Part shown: positions 15,789 to 23,904 of the stretch, piece after piece | How positions within the stretch are numbered: position 1 is the stretch's first letter | Layout of the letters: the number at the start of each line of letters is the position of its first letter | Assembly (NCBI GenBank): GCA_020148145.1 | Contig: JAHCRE010000013.1 | Location: forward strand, 1-43,480 | Length of the DNA stretch: 43,480 nucleotides | DNA from: Patescibacteria group bacterium | Lineage (GTDB): Bacteria > Patescibacteriota > Minisyncoccia > Minisyncoccales > JAHCRE01 | Direction: 5' to 3' | Notes under the pieces: model-generated | Database searches by the model: none | What the model was told of the DNA's origin: nothing | The model's input: only the letters and a program-made list of their open reading frames with translations | Position numbers and translations under genes: made by a program

Positions 15789-16766
15789 ATGAAAATATTA
15801 GTTACCGGAGCAACTGGTTTTCTCGGTCACCATCTTACTAAAAGGCTGGTAAAGGATGGTTTTAATGTTAGGATTTTTAAAGAAAAATCAGCCCCAATGG
15901 ATTTACTTGAAGGTTTAAAATTAGAAGTGGTAGAAGGTGACATTAGAGATTTTGAAGCGGTTAAAAGAGCAGTTAAAGAGTGTGAAGTTGTTTTCCATTT
16001 AGCAGGATTGATTTCTTATTGGGATAGATTAAATTCTCTTCAGTATCAAATAAATGTCGATGGTACTCGTAATATAGTTTTAGCCTGCCTCAAAGAGGGA
16101 GTTTCCCGTCTAATTCACACCAGTTCAACGGTAGCAGTTGGGATTGAGCCTGGAGGAAAACTGGCCAATGAGGAAACGAGTTTTAATCTCTGGGATCTCG
16201 GTGTAAGCTATTGCAACACCAAATATTTAGGAGAAAGGGAGGTTTATAAAGGAATAGATAAAGGATTAGATGCGGTAATTATTTGCCCAGCCTCAATGTA
16301 CGGTCCTGGAGATATAAGAAGAATTAAGGAAGATCCAATTTATCCTAGAGGAATCTTTAGTTTATTTTATATAAAAGGAGGATTAGCAACTGTTGATGTT
16401 GAGGATGTGGTTGAAGGTGAAATTTTGGCCTGGAAAAAAGGAAAATCAGGTCAAAGATATTTATTAGTGGGGGAAAACCTGAGCTTTTTTGAAATTAGGA
16501 AAACAATTTCTGAAGTTTTAGGAAAAAGGCCACCTAGAATTCGTCTTCCCTACCCAATTTTTTTAACAATTGCCCATATCTCAAATTGGTTATCTTTTTT
16601 AACTAAAAGAAAACCAAAGATTACTCCGGCCAGGGCTCGTTTCAATAAAATTTATTTTTATTTTTCAGCAAAAAAAGCCAAAAAAGAACTGGGAATAAAA
16701 TTTAGACCCTTTCGGGAATCAATTGAGAGGGCAGTGGATTGGTATAAAAAACACGGCTATTTGTAG
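15789..16766 (+). CDS. NAD-dependent epimerase/dehydratase (extended SDR)
   Basis: The 325-aa protein begins MKILVTGATGFLGHHL, the TGxxGxxG NAD(P)-binding motif of extended short-chain dehydrogenases. The catalytic YxxxK is SYCNTK and a conserved serine pair is in HTSSTVAVG. Such enzymes modify nucleotide sugars or related alcohols. It most resembles the dihydroflavonol-reductase/HpnA-like branch, but the substrate cannot be told. The open frame extends upstream through tRNA-Ala; ATG 15789 is the first start that gives the domain. Confidence 0.85.
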   Translation: MKILVTGATGFLGHHLTKRLVKDGFNVRIFKEKSAPMDLLEGLKLEVVEGDIRDFEAVKRAVKECEVVFHLAGLISYWDRLNSLQYQINVDGTRNIVLACLKEGVSRLIHTSSTVAVGIEPGGKLANEETSFNLWDLGVSYCNTKYLGEREVYKGIDKGLDAVIICPASMYGPGDIRRIKEDPIYPRGIFSLFYIKGGLATVDVEDVVEGEILAWKKGKSGQRYLLVGENLSFFEIRKTISEVLGKRPPRIRLPYPIFLTIAHISNWLSFLTKRKPKITPARARFNKIYFYFSAKKAKKELGIKFRPFRESIERAVDWYKKHGYL

Positions 16767-16779
16767 AATATTTTCAAAA

Positions 16780-16862
16780 GGTGGGTTGGCAGAATGGTAA
16801 TGCGCTGGCTTCGAAAACCAGTGGGGTTTAATCCTTTGTAGGTTCGAATCCTACACCCACCG
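16780..16862 (+). tRNA. tRNA-Ser(CGA)
   Basis: A long-variable-arm tRNA. The acceptor GGTGGGT pairs with ACCCACC, the discriminator is G73 as in tRNA-Ser, and the loop TTCGAAA gives anticodon CGA. One mismatch closes the anticodon loop. CCA is not encoded. Confidence 0.9.
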
Positions 16863-16869
16863 CAGTTTT

Positions 16870-17232
16870 ATGTTTAATTTTTTTAAAAAAAGAAAAAAAG
16901 AGCCAAAAAATTTCAAAGAGATTTTAGTTTATCTCAAGGATTTAGAAAAGAATTTTGAGAAGCTTTCTGAAGAATTAGAAAAATTGAAAAAAGAAAGCGA
17001 ATTTTCTTTACAAAAAGTAGGAATAGTAAGATTTAATCCTTTCTCTGGAGTTGGTGGTGATCAGAGTTTCTCTGTGGCTTTACTTGATAAAAGTAATACC
17101 GGAGTGGTTGTCACCAGTATTTATGGTCGGGAAGGAAACCGAGTTTATGCTAAATCCATTGAAAAAGGCAATTCCCAACATCCTCTTTCTGACGAGGAAA
17201 AAGAGGCTATAGAAAGAGCGATAAAAAGTTAA
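16870..17232 (+). CDS. DUF4446 family protein
   Basis: The 120-aa protein has a basic N-terminus, a coiled coil (about residues 14-48) and the conserved DUF4446 core VGIVRFNPF, GGDQSFSVALLD and GVVVTSIYGREGNRVYAK. The function of this family is unknown. It is common in Firmicutes and CPR bacteria. It lies between tRNA-Ser and infB and is probably co-transcribed with infB and rbfA. Confidence 0.85.
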   Translation: MFNFFKKRKKEPKNFKEILVYLKDLEKNFEKLSEELEKLKKESEFSLQKVGIVRFNPFSGVGGDQSFSVALLDKSNTGVVVTSIYGREGNRVYAKSIEKGNSQHPLSDEEKEAIERAIKS

Positions 17233-17276
17233 TAAAAATGAGGAGTCAGATAATAAAGATTAACAATCTATTTTTT

Positions 17277-18836
17277 ATGGCTAAAAAAAAGGAAAATTTA
17301 ACCCGCCTGCCAGTATCTTCGATGCAAGCCGATGACGGACAGGTGTCTCGAGCTCCGGTGGTGGTAGTTTTAGGACATATTGATCATGGCAAGACAAGTT
17401 TACTTGACCGGATAAGGAAAACCCATATAGCTGAAAAAGAATCAGGCGGCATTACTCAACATGTTGGAGCCTATGAAATTGAGTACCAAGATAAAAAGAT
17501 TACCTTTATTGATACCCCTGGTCATGAGGCTTTTTCGGCTATGAGATCTCGAGGAGCTAAAGTAGCTGATATCTCAATTTTAGTAATTGATGGTTGTAAG
17601 GGGGTAAAAGCTCAGACCAAAGAGGCTATTTCTCATATAAAAAAATCTCAAATTCTAATGATTGTAGCTATAAATAAAATAGATAAGCCTGAAGCTGATC
17701 CAGGAAAAGTTAAAAGAGAATTAGCAAAAGAAAATATTTTAGTTGAATCAATGGGAGGAAAAATCCCTTCGGTTGAGGTTTCAGCTAAAACTGGAAAAGG
17801 AGTCAAAGACCTTCTGGAATTAATATCGCTATTAGCTGAAATGGAAAATCTCAAAGGAGATATCTCAAAACCGGCCGAGGGAGTAGTAATCGAGTCTTAT
17901 TTAGATGATTTGCGAGGCCCAACCGCTACTTTACTTTTAAGAGACGGAGTTTTAAAAATTAGTGATATTGTTGGAACTTTTTCAACTTTTGGTAAAACTA
18001 GGATTTTAGAAAATTTCCAAGGCCAGCCAATCAAAACTGCTCTACCTTCAATGCCAGTTATTTTGCTCGGTTTTGAAAATGTCCCCCTGGTTGGAGAAAA
18101 ATTTAGGGTTTTTGATGAAATTCAGTCAGCTAAAGATTATCTTCAGAAACCGGAAAAGAGAAAAGCTGGAAGGGTATTTTTTATTGAACCTGGTAAAAAA
18201 GTTTTAAATTTAATTTTGAAAACTGATGTTTTAGGATCGATTGAGGCGATCGAGGAAGTTTTAAAAAATCTTCCTCAAGAAAATGTTATTCTAAGGATTT
18301 TAAAAGCTGAAGCTGGAGATATCAACGAGTCTGATGTTAAGTTAGCTAAATCAGCCAGGGCAAAGATTTTAGGTTTTCGGGTAAAAACAAATCCGATTGC
18401 TCAAAATTTAGCTGAAAGAGAAAGAATTAAAATAATGGGGTTTGATATAATTTACGATTTAGTCCAGGGAATCCGTCAGGTCATGGAACGTTTAATTAAA
18501 CCAGAATTAGTAAGAGAAAACTTAGGAAAAGTAAAAATTTTAGTAATTTTTCGGACTGAAAAAAATCGCCAGATTGTAGGTGGAAAAGTTATTGAGGGAG
18601 AAGTCAAGAAGGGAGTTTTAATTGAAATCTTTAGACCCGCTTCGCCCGCAAAGCGAGGCGAGAAAGAAGAAAAAATTGGCCAGGGCAAGTTGATTTCTCT
18701 TCAAAAAAATAAAAGAGATATTGAAAGGGCTATTAAAGGAGAGGAATGTGGGATATTATATGAGGGGCCAGAAAAAATTGAGGAAGGTGATGTTTTGCTA
18801 ATATATATTGAGGAAAAGAGAAAAAGAGAGCTGTAA
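17277..18836 (+). CDS. infB: Translation initiation factor IF-2
   Basis: The GTPase binds initiator tRNA and joins the ribosomal subunits. The G domain shows G1 (GHIDHGKTS), G2 (GGITQHVGAYE), G3 (DTPGHEAF), G4 (NKID) and G5 (SAKTGKG), followed by domains II to IV. From ATG 17277 it has 519 aa and lacks the long N-terminal region of E. coli IF-2. Two GC-rich patches interrupt it in frame: about 17301-17347 before the G domain and 18636-18662 (RPASPAKRGE) near the C-terminus. An ATG at 17238 is in frame but adds only unconserved residues. Confidence 0.95.
   Translation: MAKKKENLTRLPVSSMQADDGQVSRAPVVVVLGHIDHGKTSLLDRIRKTHIAEKESGGITQHVGAYEIEYQDKKITFIDTPGHEAFSAMRSRGAKVADISILVIDGCKGVKAQTKEAISHIKKSQILMIVAINKIDKPEADPGKVKRELAKENILVESMGGKIPSVEVSAKTGKGVKDLLELISLLAEMENLKGDISKPAEGVVIESYLDDLRGPTATLLLRDGVLKISDIVGTFSTFGKTRILENFQGQPIKTALPSMPVILLGFENVPLVGEKFRVFDEIQSAKDYLQKPEKRKAGRVFFIEPGKKVLNLILKTDVLGSIEAIEEVLKNLPQENVILRILKAEAGDINESDVKLAKSARAKILGFRVKTNPIAQNLAERERIKIMGFDIIYDLVQGIRQVMERLIKPELVRENLGKVKILVIFRTEKNRQIVGGKVIEGEVKKGVLIEIFRPASPAKRGEKEEKIGQGKLISLQKNKRDIERAIKGEECGILYEGPEKIEEGDVLLIYIEEKRKREL
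18636..18662 (+). repeat. GC-rich in-frame insert in infB
   Basis: A 27-bp patch beginning CCCGCTTCGCC sits in AT-rich coding DNA and encodes PASPAKRGE. It shares the GCGAAGCGGG theme (here as its complement) with the intergenic GC-rich elements. Confidence 0.45.
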
Positions 18837-18858
18837 AGTTTAAATTTTCTTCACTTTT

Positions 18859-19209
18859 TTGTCCAAACGCATCCAAAAAGTTAATGAACTCCTAAAAAGG
18901 GAATTAAGCCAGATCCTTCTCAGGGAAGCTGAGTTCCCTCAAAATACTTTAGTTACCATAACTCGAGTTGAGGCTTCAGTTGACTTAAGAGAGGCTAAGG
19001 TATTCTTTAGTGTAATACCAGAAAGCCAGATTAAAGAAATTTTACAAATTTTAAATCGAGAAATTTACAAATTTCAGCAAAAAATTAACAAAAGATTGAA
19101 AATGAGACCGGTTCCTAAAATAAAATTCTTTAAAGAAATAAAAACCAGTGAAGCAGCTAGGGTTGAGGAAATTTTAGAAAAAATAAAAAAATTTGAAAAA
19201 AAAATTTAA
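18859..19209 (+). CDS. rbfA: Ribosome-binding factor A
   Basis: The 116-aa protein has the RbfA layout: N-terminal helix KRIQKVNELLKRELSQIL, VTITRVEASVDLREAKVFFSV and the C-terminal PVPKIKFFKE. RbfA acts in 30S subunit maturation. It follows infB as in many bacteria. The frame opens with TTG 18859 and no ATG is near, so TTG is probably the start codon. Confidence 0.92.
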   Translation: MSKRIQKVNELLKRELSQILLREAEFPQNTLVTITRVEASVDLREAKVFFSVIPESQIKEILQILNREIYKFQQKINKRLKMRPVPKIKFFKEIKTSEAARVEEILEKIKKFEKKI

Positions 19210-19228
19210 ATTGATAGAATAAATTAGT

Positions 19229-19301
19229 GGCCTGGTAGCCAAGTAGCAAAGGCAACTCTCTGCAAAAGAGTTATACGTGGGTGCAATTCCCGCCCAGGCC
19301 T
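19229..19301 (+). tRNA. tRNA-Cys(GCA)
   Basis: The acceptor GGCCTGG pairs with CCAGGCC, the discriminator is T as usual for tRNA-Cys, and ACTCT/AGAGT encloses CTGCAAA (GCA). CCA is not encoded. Confidence 0.95.
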
Positions 19302-19339
19302 CAGCTTAAACGTTGGCGGGTGAGCAAAATTGCTATAGG

Positions 19340-19369
19340 CAAATGCAAATCTCGCCATAGCCTCAAAAT
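19340..19369 (+). pseudogene. tRNA-Cys 3'-end remnant
   Basis: TGCAAATCTCGCCATAGCCT followed by CA lines up with the end of the intact tRNA-Cys (TGCAATTCCCGCCCAGGCCT followed by CA). Only the 3' part is present, so it looks like a decayed partial duplicate. Confidence 0.5.
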
Positions 19370-19371
19370 CT

Positions 19372-19457
19372 GCCGCGGTGCTGGAATTGGTTTACAGGAC
19401 AGACTTAAAATCTGTTGGGTATATTTACCCGTGTGGGTTCGAGTCCCACCCGCGGCA
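19372..19457 (+). tRNA. tRNA-Leu(TAA)
   Basis: Class II tRNA. The acceptor GCCGCGG pairs with CCGCGGC, ACAGA/TCTGT encloses CTTAAAA (TAA) and a long variable arm is present. No intron, unlike in many cyanobacteria. CCA is not encoded. Confidence 0.95.
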
Positions 19458-19460
19458 CAT

Positions 19461-19490
19461 AAAAAACCGCGCCATATGGCGCGGTTTTTT
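19461..19490. terminator. Bidirectional terminator
   Basis: AAAAAACCGCGCC and GGCGCGGTTTTTT form a perfect palindrome between the plus-strand tRNAs and the minus-strand gene at 19503. Confidence 0.92.
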
Positions 19491-19502
19491 TCTTTAATAA
19501 CC

Positions 19503-20033
19503 TTAGCCTTCCAATATTTCAATATAAGTTCTTTTCGCTCCAAAATTTAGAGCCTCCCAATAGGAGGGAAACCAGATGTCTATATGGAAATTCCCTTTTT
19601 TCCAATGCATTCTGTCTTCAACAACAAAAATTTTTTCTCCATAAATTTCTGGTATTCTGACTTTTGTTCCAAAAGACAAAAGATTATTTGCCACAATTCC
19701 TTCTTTAACCCAGGTTCCAGCAGCAGTCAAATAGGGATTATTATCAGTTTCCCGGGCCGAAGAAGAATAAGCCGTAACAATTACTTTTATCTTTCGAGCG
19801 ACTTTTGGTTCAGGACCGAGGTGGTCAGATATTGGTAAAAGGCTATTTTCCTGAATAATAGCCAATTCATCTTCTAAAACTTCTTCAATAAAAGAATCAG
19901 ATAAATTAGCATCTATTTTTTGAGTTCTAGCCTCAAATATAGACCCACCGCCAATAAAAAAACCAATTCCTATTAAAACAATAATTAAGATATTTTTGTC
20001 CTCAAAATTGAGGTGTTTTAAGTTCTTACTCAT
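19503..20033 (-). CDS. 3D-domain protein (putative peptidoglycan hydrolase)
   Basis: The 176-aa protein has one N-terminal membrane helix (about residues 14-31), a linker and a C-terminal 3D domain: VTAYSSSARETD, ANNLLSFGTKVRIP, VVEDRMH and HIDIWF with the conserved aspartates. 3D domains form the barrel of lytic transglycosylases of the MltA/YuiC type, which cut peptidoglycan. The protein is probably anchored to the membrane with its catalytic domain outside. It follows a minus-strand tRNA cluster. Confidence 0.85.
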   Translation of the reverse strand: MSKNLKHLNFEDKNILIIVLIGIGFFIGGGSIFEARTQKIDANLSDSFIEEVLEDELAIIQENSLLPISDHLGPEPKVARKIKVIVTAYSSSARETDNNPYLTAAGTWVKEGIVANNLLSFGTKVRIPEIYGEKIFVVEDRMHWKKGNFHIDIWFPSYWEALNFGAKRTYIEILEG

Positions 20034-20038
20034 CTTAA

Positions 20039-20058
20039 AACCCCTTTTTGGGGTTTTA
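20039..20058. terminator. Hairpin before the 3D-domain gene
   Basis: AAACCCC and GGGGTTT flank a run of five T. It lies 5 nt upstream of the minus-strand ATG at 20033 and may act as attenuator or terminator. Confidence 0.5.
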
Positions 20059-20079
20059 CCATATTAACTTATCCACAAG

Positions 20080-20141
20080 GTGGTGTCAACCCCTTCGGTG
20101 GAGTCCACAGTCGATGCTGAACTTATCGAAGTATCAAAAAT
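20080..20141. repeat. Short inverted repeats between gene and tRNA cluster
   Basis: GGTGGTGTCAACCCC...GGTGGAGTCCAC is partly self-complementary, and GATgCTGAACTTATCGAAGt followed by ATC is an imperfect palindrome of a type (CTGAACTTATCGAAG) that I recall as common in CPR intergenic DNA. No gene is seen. Confidence 0.35.
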
Positions 20142-20180
20142 AAAAAAAGAGCGGGCCGCCCGAATGGGCGAGCCTCGCTC
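20142..20180 (-). terminator. Terminator of the minus-strand tRNA cluster
   Basis: On the minus strand GAGCG-GGC-CGCCC-type arms fold into a long GC-rich stem (20149-20180), followed by seven T residues. Confidence 0.85.
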
Positions 20181-20190
20181 AGTAAAGATG

Positions 20191-20262
20191 AGCGGGAGAC
20201 GGGACTTGAACCCGCGATTTTCTCGTTGGCAACGAGACGTTCTACCACTGAACTACTCCCGC
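20191..20262 (-). tRNA. tRNA-Gly(GCC)
   Basis: The acceptor GCGGGAG pairs with CTCCCGC and TCTCG/CGAGA encloses TTGCCAA (GCC). CCA is not encoded. Confidence 0.95.
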
Positions 20263-20301
20263 ACTGTACCATGTCTAACGTGGCTACCGCTTTCGAGGCG
20301 G

Positions 20302-20374
20302 TGCCGGGGGAGGGAATCGAACCCTCGACCTCTTCTTTTTCAGAGAAGCGCATCTACCACTGAGCTACCCCGGC
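20302..20374 (-). tRNA. tRNA-Phe(GAA)
   Basis: The acceptor GCCGGGG pairs with CCCCGGC and CTTCT/AGAAG encloses CTGAAAA (GAA). The next bases are CCG, so CCA is not fully encoded. Confidence 0.95.
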
Positions 20375-20418
20375 TAATTTTACTCTATCACATTTTTCAA
20401 AAATTTAACCTAATTTTA

Positions 20419-20491
20419 TGGGCGGCATAGGACTCGAACCTATAACCTCCTGAATGTAAGTCAGACGCTCTAACCATTGAGCTAGCCGCCC
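20419..20491 (-). tRNA. tRNA-Val(TAC)
   Basis: The acceptor GGGCGGC pairs with GCCGCCC and the loop CTTACAT gives TAC. T arm ATAGG/CCTAT. CCA is not encoded. Confidence 0.93.
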
Positions 20492-20503
20492 TTTTTTACT
20501 TGT

Positions 20504-20590
20504 TGGTGCCCAGGGCGGGAGTCGAACCCGCACGCTCTTACGAGCACAGCACCTCAAGCTGCTGCGTATACCAAATTCCGCCACCTGGGC
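20504..20590 (-). tRNA. tRNA-Leu(GAG)
   Basis: Class II tRNA with acceptor GCCCAGG/CCTGGGC, anticodon stem GCAGC/GCTGT around TTGAGGT (GAG), and a long variable arm. CCA is encoded. It lies 4 nt downstream of the rplS stop. Confidence 0.93.
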
Positions 20591-20594
20591 TTAT

Positions 20595-21038
20595 TTATTT
20601 TTCTTTCTTTTCCTCAACTTTTTCGCCTTTTTTCTCTACAGCTTTTTCTAGCTTTGCTACAACTTTATCGGATAATCTAACCTTTTCTTTTAATTCAATT
20701 TTTTTCAATCTTGCCTTTTTCCCCTTAGCCTTTCTTAAATAATAAAGTTTTGCTCTTCTTACTTTTCCTCTTTTTAAAATATCTATTCTTTCAATAGTAG
20801 GGGAGTGGATTGGAAAAATTCTCTCTACTCCAATTCCAGAAATTACTTTTCTAACTACAATTGTTGCCCCAATTTCTTTGCCATGTTTTCTAGCTAAAAC
20901 TAAGCCTTCAAAAGTTTGAGTTTTTTCTTTTTCTCCTTCTTTAATTTTTTGGTAAATCCGAACAGTGTCACCCGGACGGATGTCAGGCAGGTCTTTTTTT
21001 AAAAATGGTTGGAAAAAAGTTTCAAGTTTAGGAGCCAT
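20595..21038 (-). CDS. rplS: 50S ribosomal protein L19
   Basis: The 147-aa protein shows the L19 core: RPGDTVRIYQKI, EGLVLARKHG, ATIVVRKVISGIGVERIFPIHSP and the C-terminal RRAKLYYLR. It lies at the 30S-50S interface. A lysine- and glutamate-rich tail of about 35 residues extends it beyond the usual 115 aa. Its start overlaps the end of the pseudouridine synthase gene by 11 nt. Confidence 0.96.
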   Translation of the reverse strand: MAPKLETFFQPFLKKDLPDIRPGDTVRIYQKIKEGEKEKTQTFEGLVLARKHGKEIGATIVVRKVISGIGVERIFPIHSPTIERIDILKRGKVRRAKLYYLRKAKGKKARLKKIELKEKVRLSDKVVAKLEKAVEKKGEKVEEKKEK

Positions 21039-21744
21039 AGGAGATTAAATTTTTTAATATTTTTTTTAGATCCTCTGGTAATTTTGATTTTAACTCTTTC
21101 TCCTTTCCATCAGGCAATTTTATCTTTAAATAACTAGCATGTAGGAACTGTCTTTTCAAATCCTTAGGTCTTGGCTGATTTTTAAATCTATATAATTCAT
21201 CTCCGGCAATGGGATGGAAAAGATAAGCGAGATGAGTTCTAATTTGGTGGTGTCTCCCAGTTTTAGGAACCACTTCAACTAAAGTATAGTTTTTGAATCT
21301 TTTTAAAACTGAATATTCGGTAATTGCTAATCTTTTACCTCTTTTCTTCGCCCGAGGTTCGTGAATTAAATAAGCTCTTTGTTTTTTTCGATTTTTCAGA
21401 GATCTACCAATTAAAGTTTTAATTTCGCCAAAATTTTGTTTAATGTTTCCAATGACCAAGGCTAAGTATTTTTTGGTTACTTTTCCTTCTTTAAACTGTT
21501 TTTGTAAAAAATTTAAGGTTTTATTGTTTTTGGCTATCAATAAAATTCCCGAAGTATCTCTATCTAAACGATGGATGATTCCATACCTGGGAGCCTTACC
21601 AACATTTTTTAAATCAGGACAATTTTTTAAAAGATGATCAATTAAAGTTTTTTCAACAATAGGTCTTTCAGGATAAACAATGATTCCCGCCGGCTTCTCA
21701 ATTCCTAAAATATTTCCATCTTCATATAAAATTTTCAATTCCAT
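21028..21744 (-). CDS. RluA/RluD family pseudouridine synthase
   Basis: The 238-aa protein has the catalytic motif HRLDRDTSGILL with the essential aspartate and the family motifs KKYLALV and GRHHQIRTHLAYL. It should convert specific uridines in 23S rRNA (RluD-like) to pseudouridine. The N-terminal S4 domain is missing. The ATG begins 1 nt after the tRNA-Val gene ends, so processing of the tRNA 3' end would leave a leaderless mRNA. Confidence 0.9.
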   Translation of the reverse strand: MELKILYEDGNILGIEKPAGIIVYPERPIVEKTLIDHLLKNCPDLKNVGKAPRYGIIHRLDRDTSGILLIAKNNKTLNFLQKQFKEGKVTKKYLALVIGNIKQNFGEIKTLIGRSLKNRKKQRAYLIHEPRAKKRGKRLAITEYSVLKRFKNYTLVEVVPKTGRHHQIRTHLAYLFHPIAGDELYRFKNQPRPKDLKRQFLHASYLKIKLPDGKEKELKSKLPEDLKKILKNLISYGS

Positions 21745-21745
21745 G

Positions 21746-21818
21746 TGGGCGCGACAGGACTTGAACCTGTGACCTCCTCAATGTCAGTGAGACGCTCTAA
21801 CCTCTGAGCTACGCGCCC
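21746..21818 (-). tRNA. tRNA-Val(GAC)
   Basis: The acceptor GGGCGCG pairs with CGCGCCC and TCTCA/TGAGG encloses CTGACAT (GAC). CCA is not encoded; the next bases run straight into the ATG of the downstream synthase gene. Confidence 0.95.
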
Positions 21819-21819
21819 T

Positions 21820-21895
21820 TGGTGCGCACGGGTGGACTCGAACCACCGACCCCAGACTTATAAGGTCTGTGCTACTACCACTGAGCTACGTGCGC
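21820..21895 (-). tRNA. tRNA-Ile(TAT)
   Basis: The acceptor GCGCACG pairs with CGTGCGC, CAGAC/GTCTG encloses CTTATAA, and CCA is encoded. The anticodon TAT reads AUA directly, whereas most bacteria use a CAT anticodon modified to lysidine. It lies 3 nt after the ftsH stop. Confidence 0.9.
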
Positions 21896-21898
21896 ATT

Positions 21899-23815
21899 TT
21901 ATTTTATTTCTCTTACTTTCAGAGAGCGAATTTTGGGAATTTTAGTTTTCTTTTTTCGGGGGATTTTCTTTTGGGCTTGTCTTCGACGAGAGGAGGTGGT
22001 GTGGCCTTTTACCAATCTCTCAAACTCTTCTTTTTCAATTGTTTCTTTTTCAATCAAAGTTCTAGCGATTTTTTCCAAAAGCCTTCTTTTTTTAATTAGA
22101 ATCTTTTTTGCCTGCTTTTGGGCATTCTTAATAAAGCGATCTACTTCCTTATCAATTTTGGCTGCTACTTCTTCTGAATAATTCCTTTGTTCTGAAATCT
22201 CCTTTCCCAAAAAGACCAACCCTTCTTTTTCGCCAAAAGAGACCGGCCCTAAAGATGACATTCCATATTCCTTAACTAACTTTCTCGCCAGTCTAGAAGC
22301 TTTCTCTAAATCATTACTGGCTCCAGTAGTAATTTCCCCAAATCTCAATTTTTCTGCTGTGTAGCCGCCAAGCAAAGTTGTCATTTCAGCCAAAAATTGG
22401 GACCTAGTCTTCATTTTTCTTTCCTCAGTAGGCACCCTGAGAGTATAACCTAAAGCTAAACCTCGAGCAATAATTGAAATTTTCCTAACCGGTTCAGTCT
22501 CGGGAAGCAAAACAGAGACTAGGGCATGACCTGCTTCATGATAGGCGGCAATTTCCTTTTCTTTTTTAGATAGAATATGGCTTTTTCTTTCTGGTCCCAA
22601 TAAAACCTTTTCAATTGATTCCAGTATTTCTTCTTGATAGACCTGAGCTTTATTTTTTCTGGCTGCTAAAATCGCTGCTTCATTAATTGCGTTGGCTAAA
22701 TCGGCCCCAGAAAATCCTGGAGTTCTTTCAGCAATTTCCCGTAGATTTGCATTTAAAGCCAAGGGTTTTCCCCGACAGTGGATTTTTAAAATCGCCTCTC
22801 TCTCATTGATATCTGGTAAATCTAGAACCACTCTTCTGTCAAATCTTCCCGGTCGGAGCAAGGCAGGATCCAAAATATCGGGTCTATTGGTGGCTGAAAC
22901 AACTATTAAATTTGTATCTCTTTCGAAACCATCCATTTCAACCAAAATTTGATTTAGAGTTTGTTCTCTTTCATCGTGACCTCCTCCAATTCCTGCTCCC
23001 CGATGACGACCAATGGCATCCAGTTCGTCAATGAAAATTATTGCCGGAGCATTCTTTTTGGCGGTAGAGAATAAATCTCTTACTCTAGCTGACCCTACCC
23101 CAACGAACATTTCTACAAATTCTGATCCCGAGATTGAGAAGAAAGGAACATTGGCCTCACCAGCTACCGCTCTTGCCAGTAAAGTTTTTCCAGTTCCTGG
23201 AGGTCCCATTAGTAAAACTCCTCTGGGAATTCTCGCCCCCATTTTCAAAAATTTTTTTGGGTTTTTTAAAAAATCAACAATTTCTTTTAATTCTTCTTTT
23301 GCTTCTTTTAGACCAGCCACATCTCTGAAAGTAATTTTTTCTTTAGGATGTCCTTCAGCCCCAAAGAGTCGTGCCCGAGCTCTAGTAAAGTCAAAAGTTT
23401 GGGTTACCCCGGCCTTGGCCTGGCGGAAGATAAACCAGAAAATAAGGAAAAAAAATAAAAAAGGAAGAAAATATAGAATTGGACCGAGCCAGGTTAAGAT
23501 TCCCCCTTCTTCTTTTATTTCAATTGCCACTTTTTTTAGTTTCTCAACGTCTACTCCATAATTTAGCAAAAATTGGGATAAATCTATCTCTGCTTCTTTT
23601 CTTGACTTGGCTTTTGTTTCGTCTCGATAGGTTATTTGTAGTTCATTACCAGAAATAATAATTTTTTTAATCTTTTCTTGATTGATTTCTTCGACTAACT
23701 GGCTTAAAGGAAGTTGTTTCTCTTTTTCAAAAGGTTGGAAAAATAAACTAAAAATAGCTGAAATAATCAAAAAAATGAATAAAATAACTATAAAATTTTT
23801 GATTAAATTTTTCAT
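21899..23815 (-). CDS. ftsH: Membrane-bound ATP-dependent zinc metalloprotease FtsH
   Basis: The 638-aa protein has two N-terminal membrane helices (about residues 7-27 and 108-131), an AAA ATPase domain with Walker A (GPPGTGKT), Walker B ([11 protein letters not shown]) and the arginine region RPGRFDRR, and a protease domain with the zinc motif HEAGH. It degrades membrane and short-lived cytosolic proteins. A run GGGG just before the ATG may serve as ribosome binding site. It heads a minus-strand unit with two tRNAs, the pseudouridine synthase, rplS and more tRNAs. Confidence 0.97.
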   Translation of the reverse strand: MKNLIKNFIVILFIFLIISAIFSLFFQPFEKEKQLPLSQLVEEINQEKIKKIIISGNELQITYRDETKAKSRKEAEIDLSQFLLNYGVDVEKLKKVAIEIKEEGGILTWLGPILYFLPFLFFFLIFWFIFRQAKAGVTQTFDFTRARARLFGAEGHPKEKITFRDVAGLKEAKEELKEIVDFLKNPKKFLKMGARIPRGVLLMGPPGTGKTLLARAVAGEANVPFFSISGSEFVEMFVGVGSARVRDLFSTAKKNAPAIIFIDELDAIGRHRGAGIGGGHDEREQTLNQILVEMDGFERDTNLIVVSATNRPDILDPALLRPGRFDRRVVLDLPDINEREAILKIHCRGKPLALNANLREIAERTPGFSGADLANAINEAAILAARKNKAQVYQEEILESIEKVLLGPERKSHILSKKEKEIAAYHEAGHALVSVLLPETEPVRKISIIARGLALGYTLRVPTEERKMKTRSQFLAEMTTLLGGYTAEKLRFGEITTGASNDLEKASRLARKLVKEYGMSSLGPVSFGEKEGLVFLGKEISEQRNYSEEVAAKIDKEVDRFIKNAQKQAKKILIKKRRLLEKIARTLIEKETIEKEEFERLVKGHTTSSRRRQAQKKIPRKKKTKIPKIRSLKVREIK

Positions 23816-23868
23816 TTCCCCTTTTTAGGATAGCAAAGGTTTTCTAAAAAATCAACTTTTTTGAAATT

Positions 23869-23897
23869 AAAAAACGACTTAATTTTGGAGCCGTTTT
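23869..23897 (-). terminator. Terminator of the S1-domain gene
   Basis: On the minus strand AAAACGGCT and AGTCGTTTTTT form a stem with one G-T pair, ending in a T run, right after the stop at 23905. Confidence 0.8.
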
Positions 23898-23904
23898 CAA
23901 TTTT

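Noticed and set aside
20069-20077. Perfect DnaA box TTATCCACA
   Set aside because: It is single, and one 9-mer match in 43 kb on two strands is expected by chance about once in three windows. No dnaA or dnaN is near.
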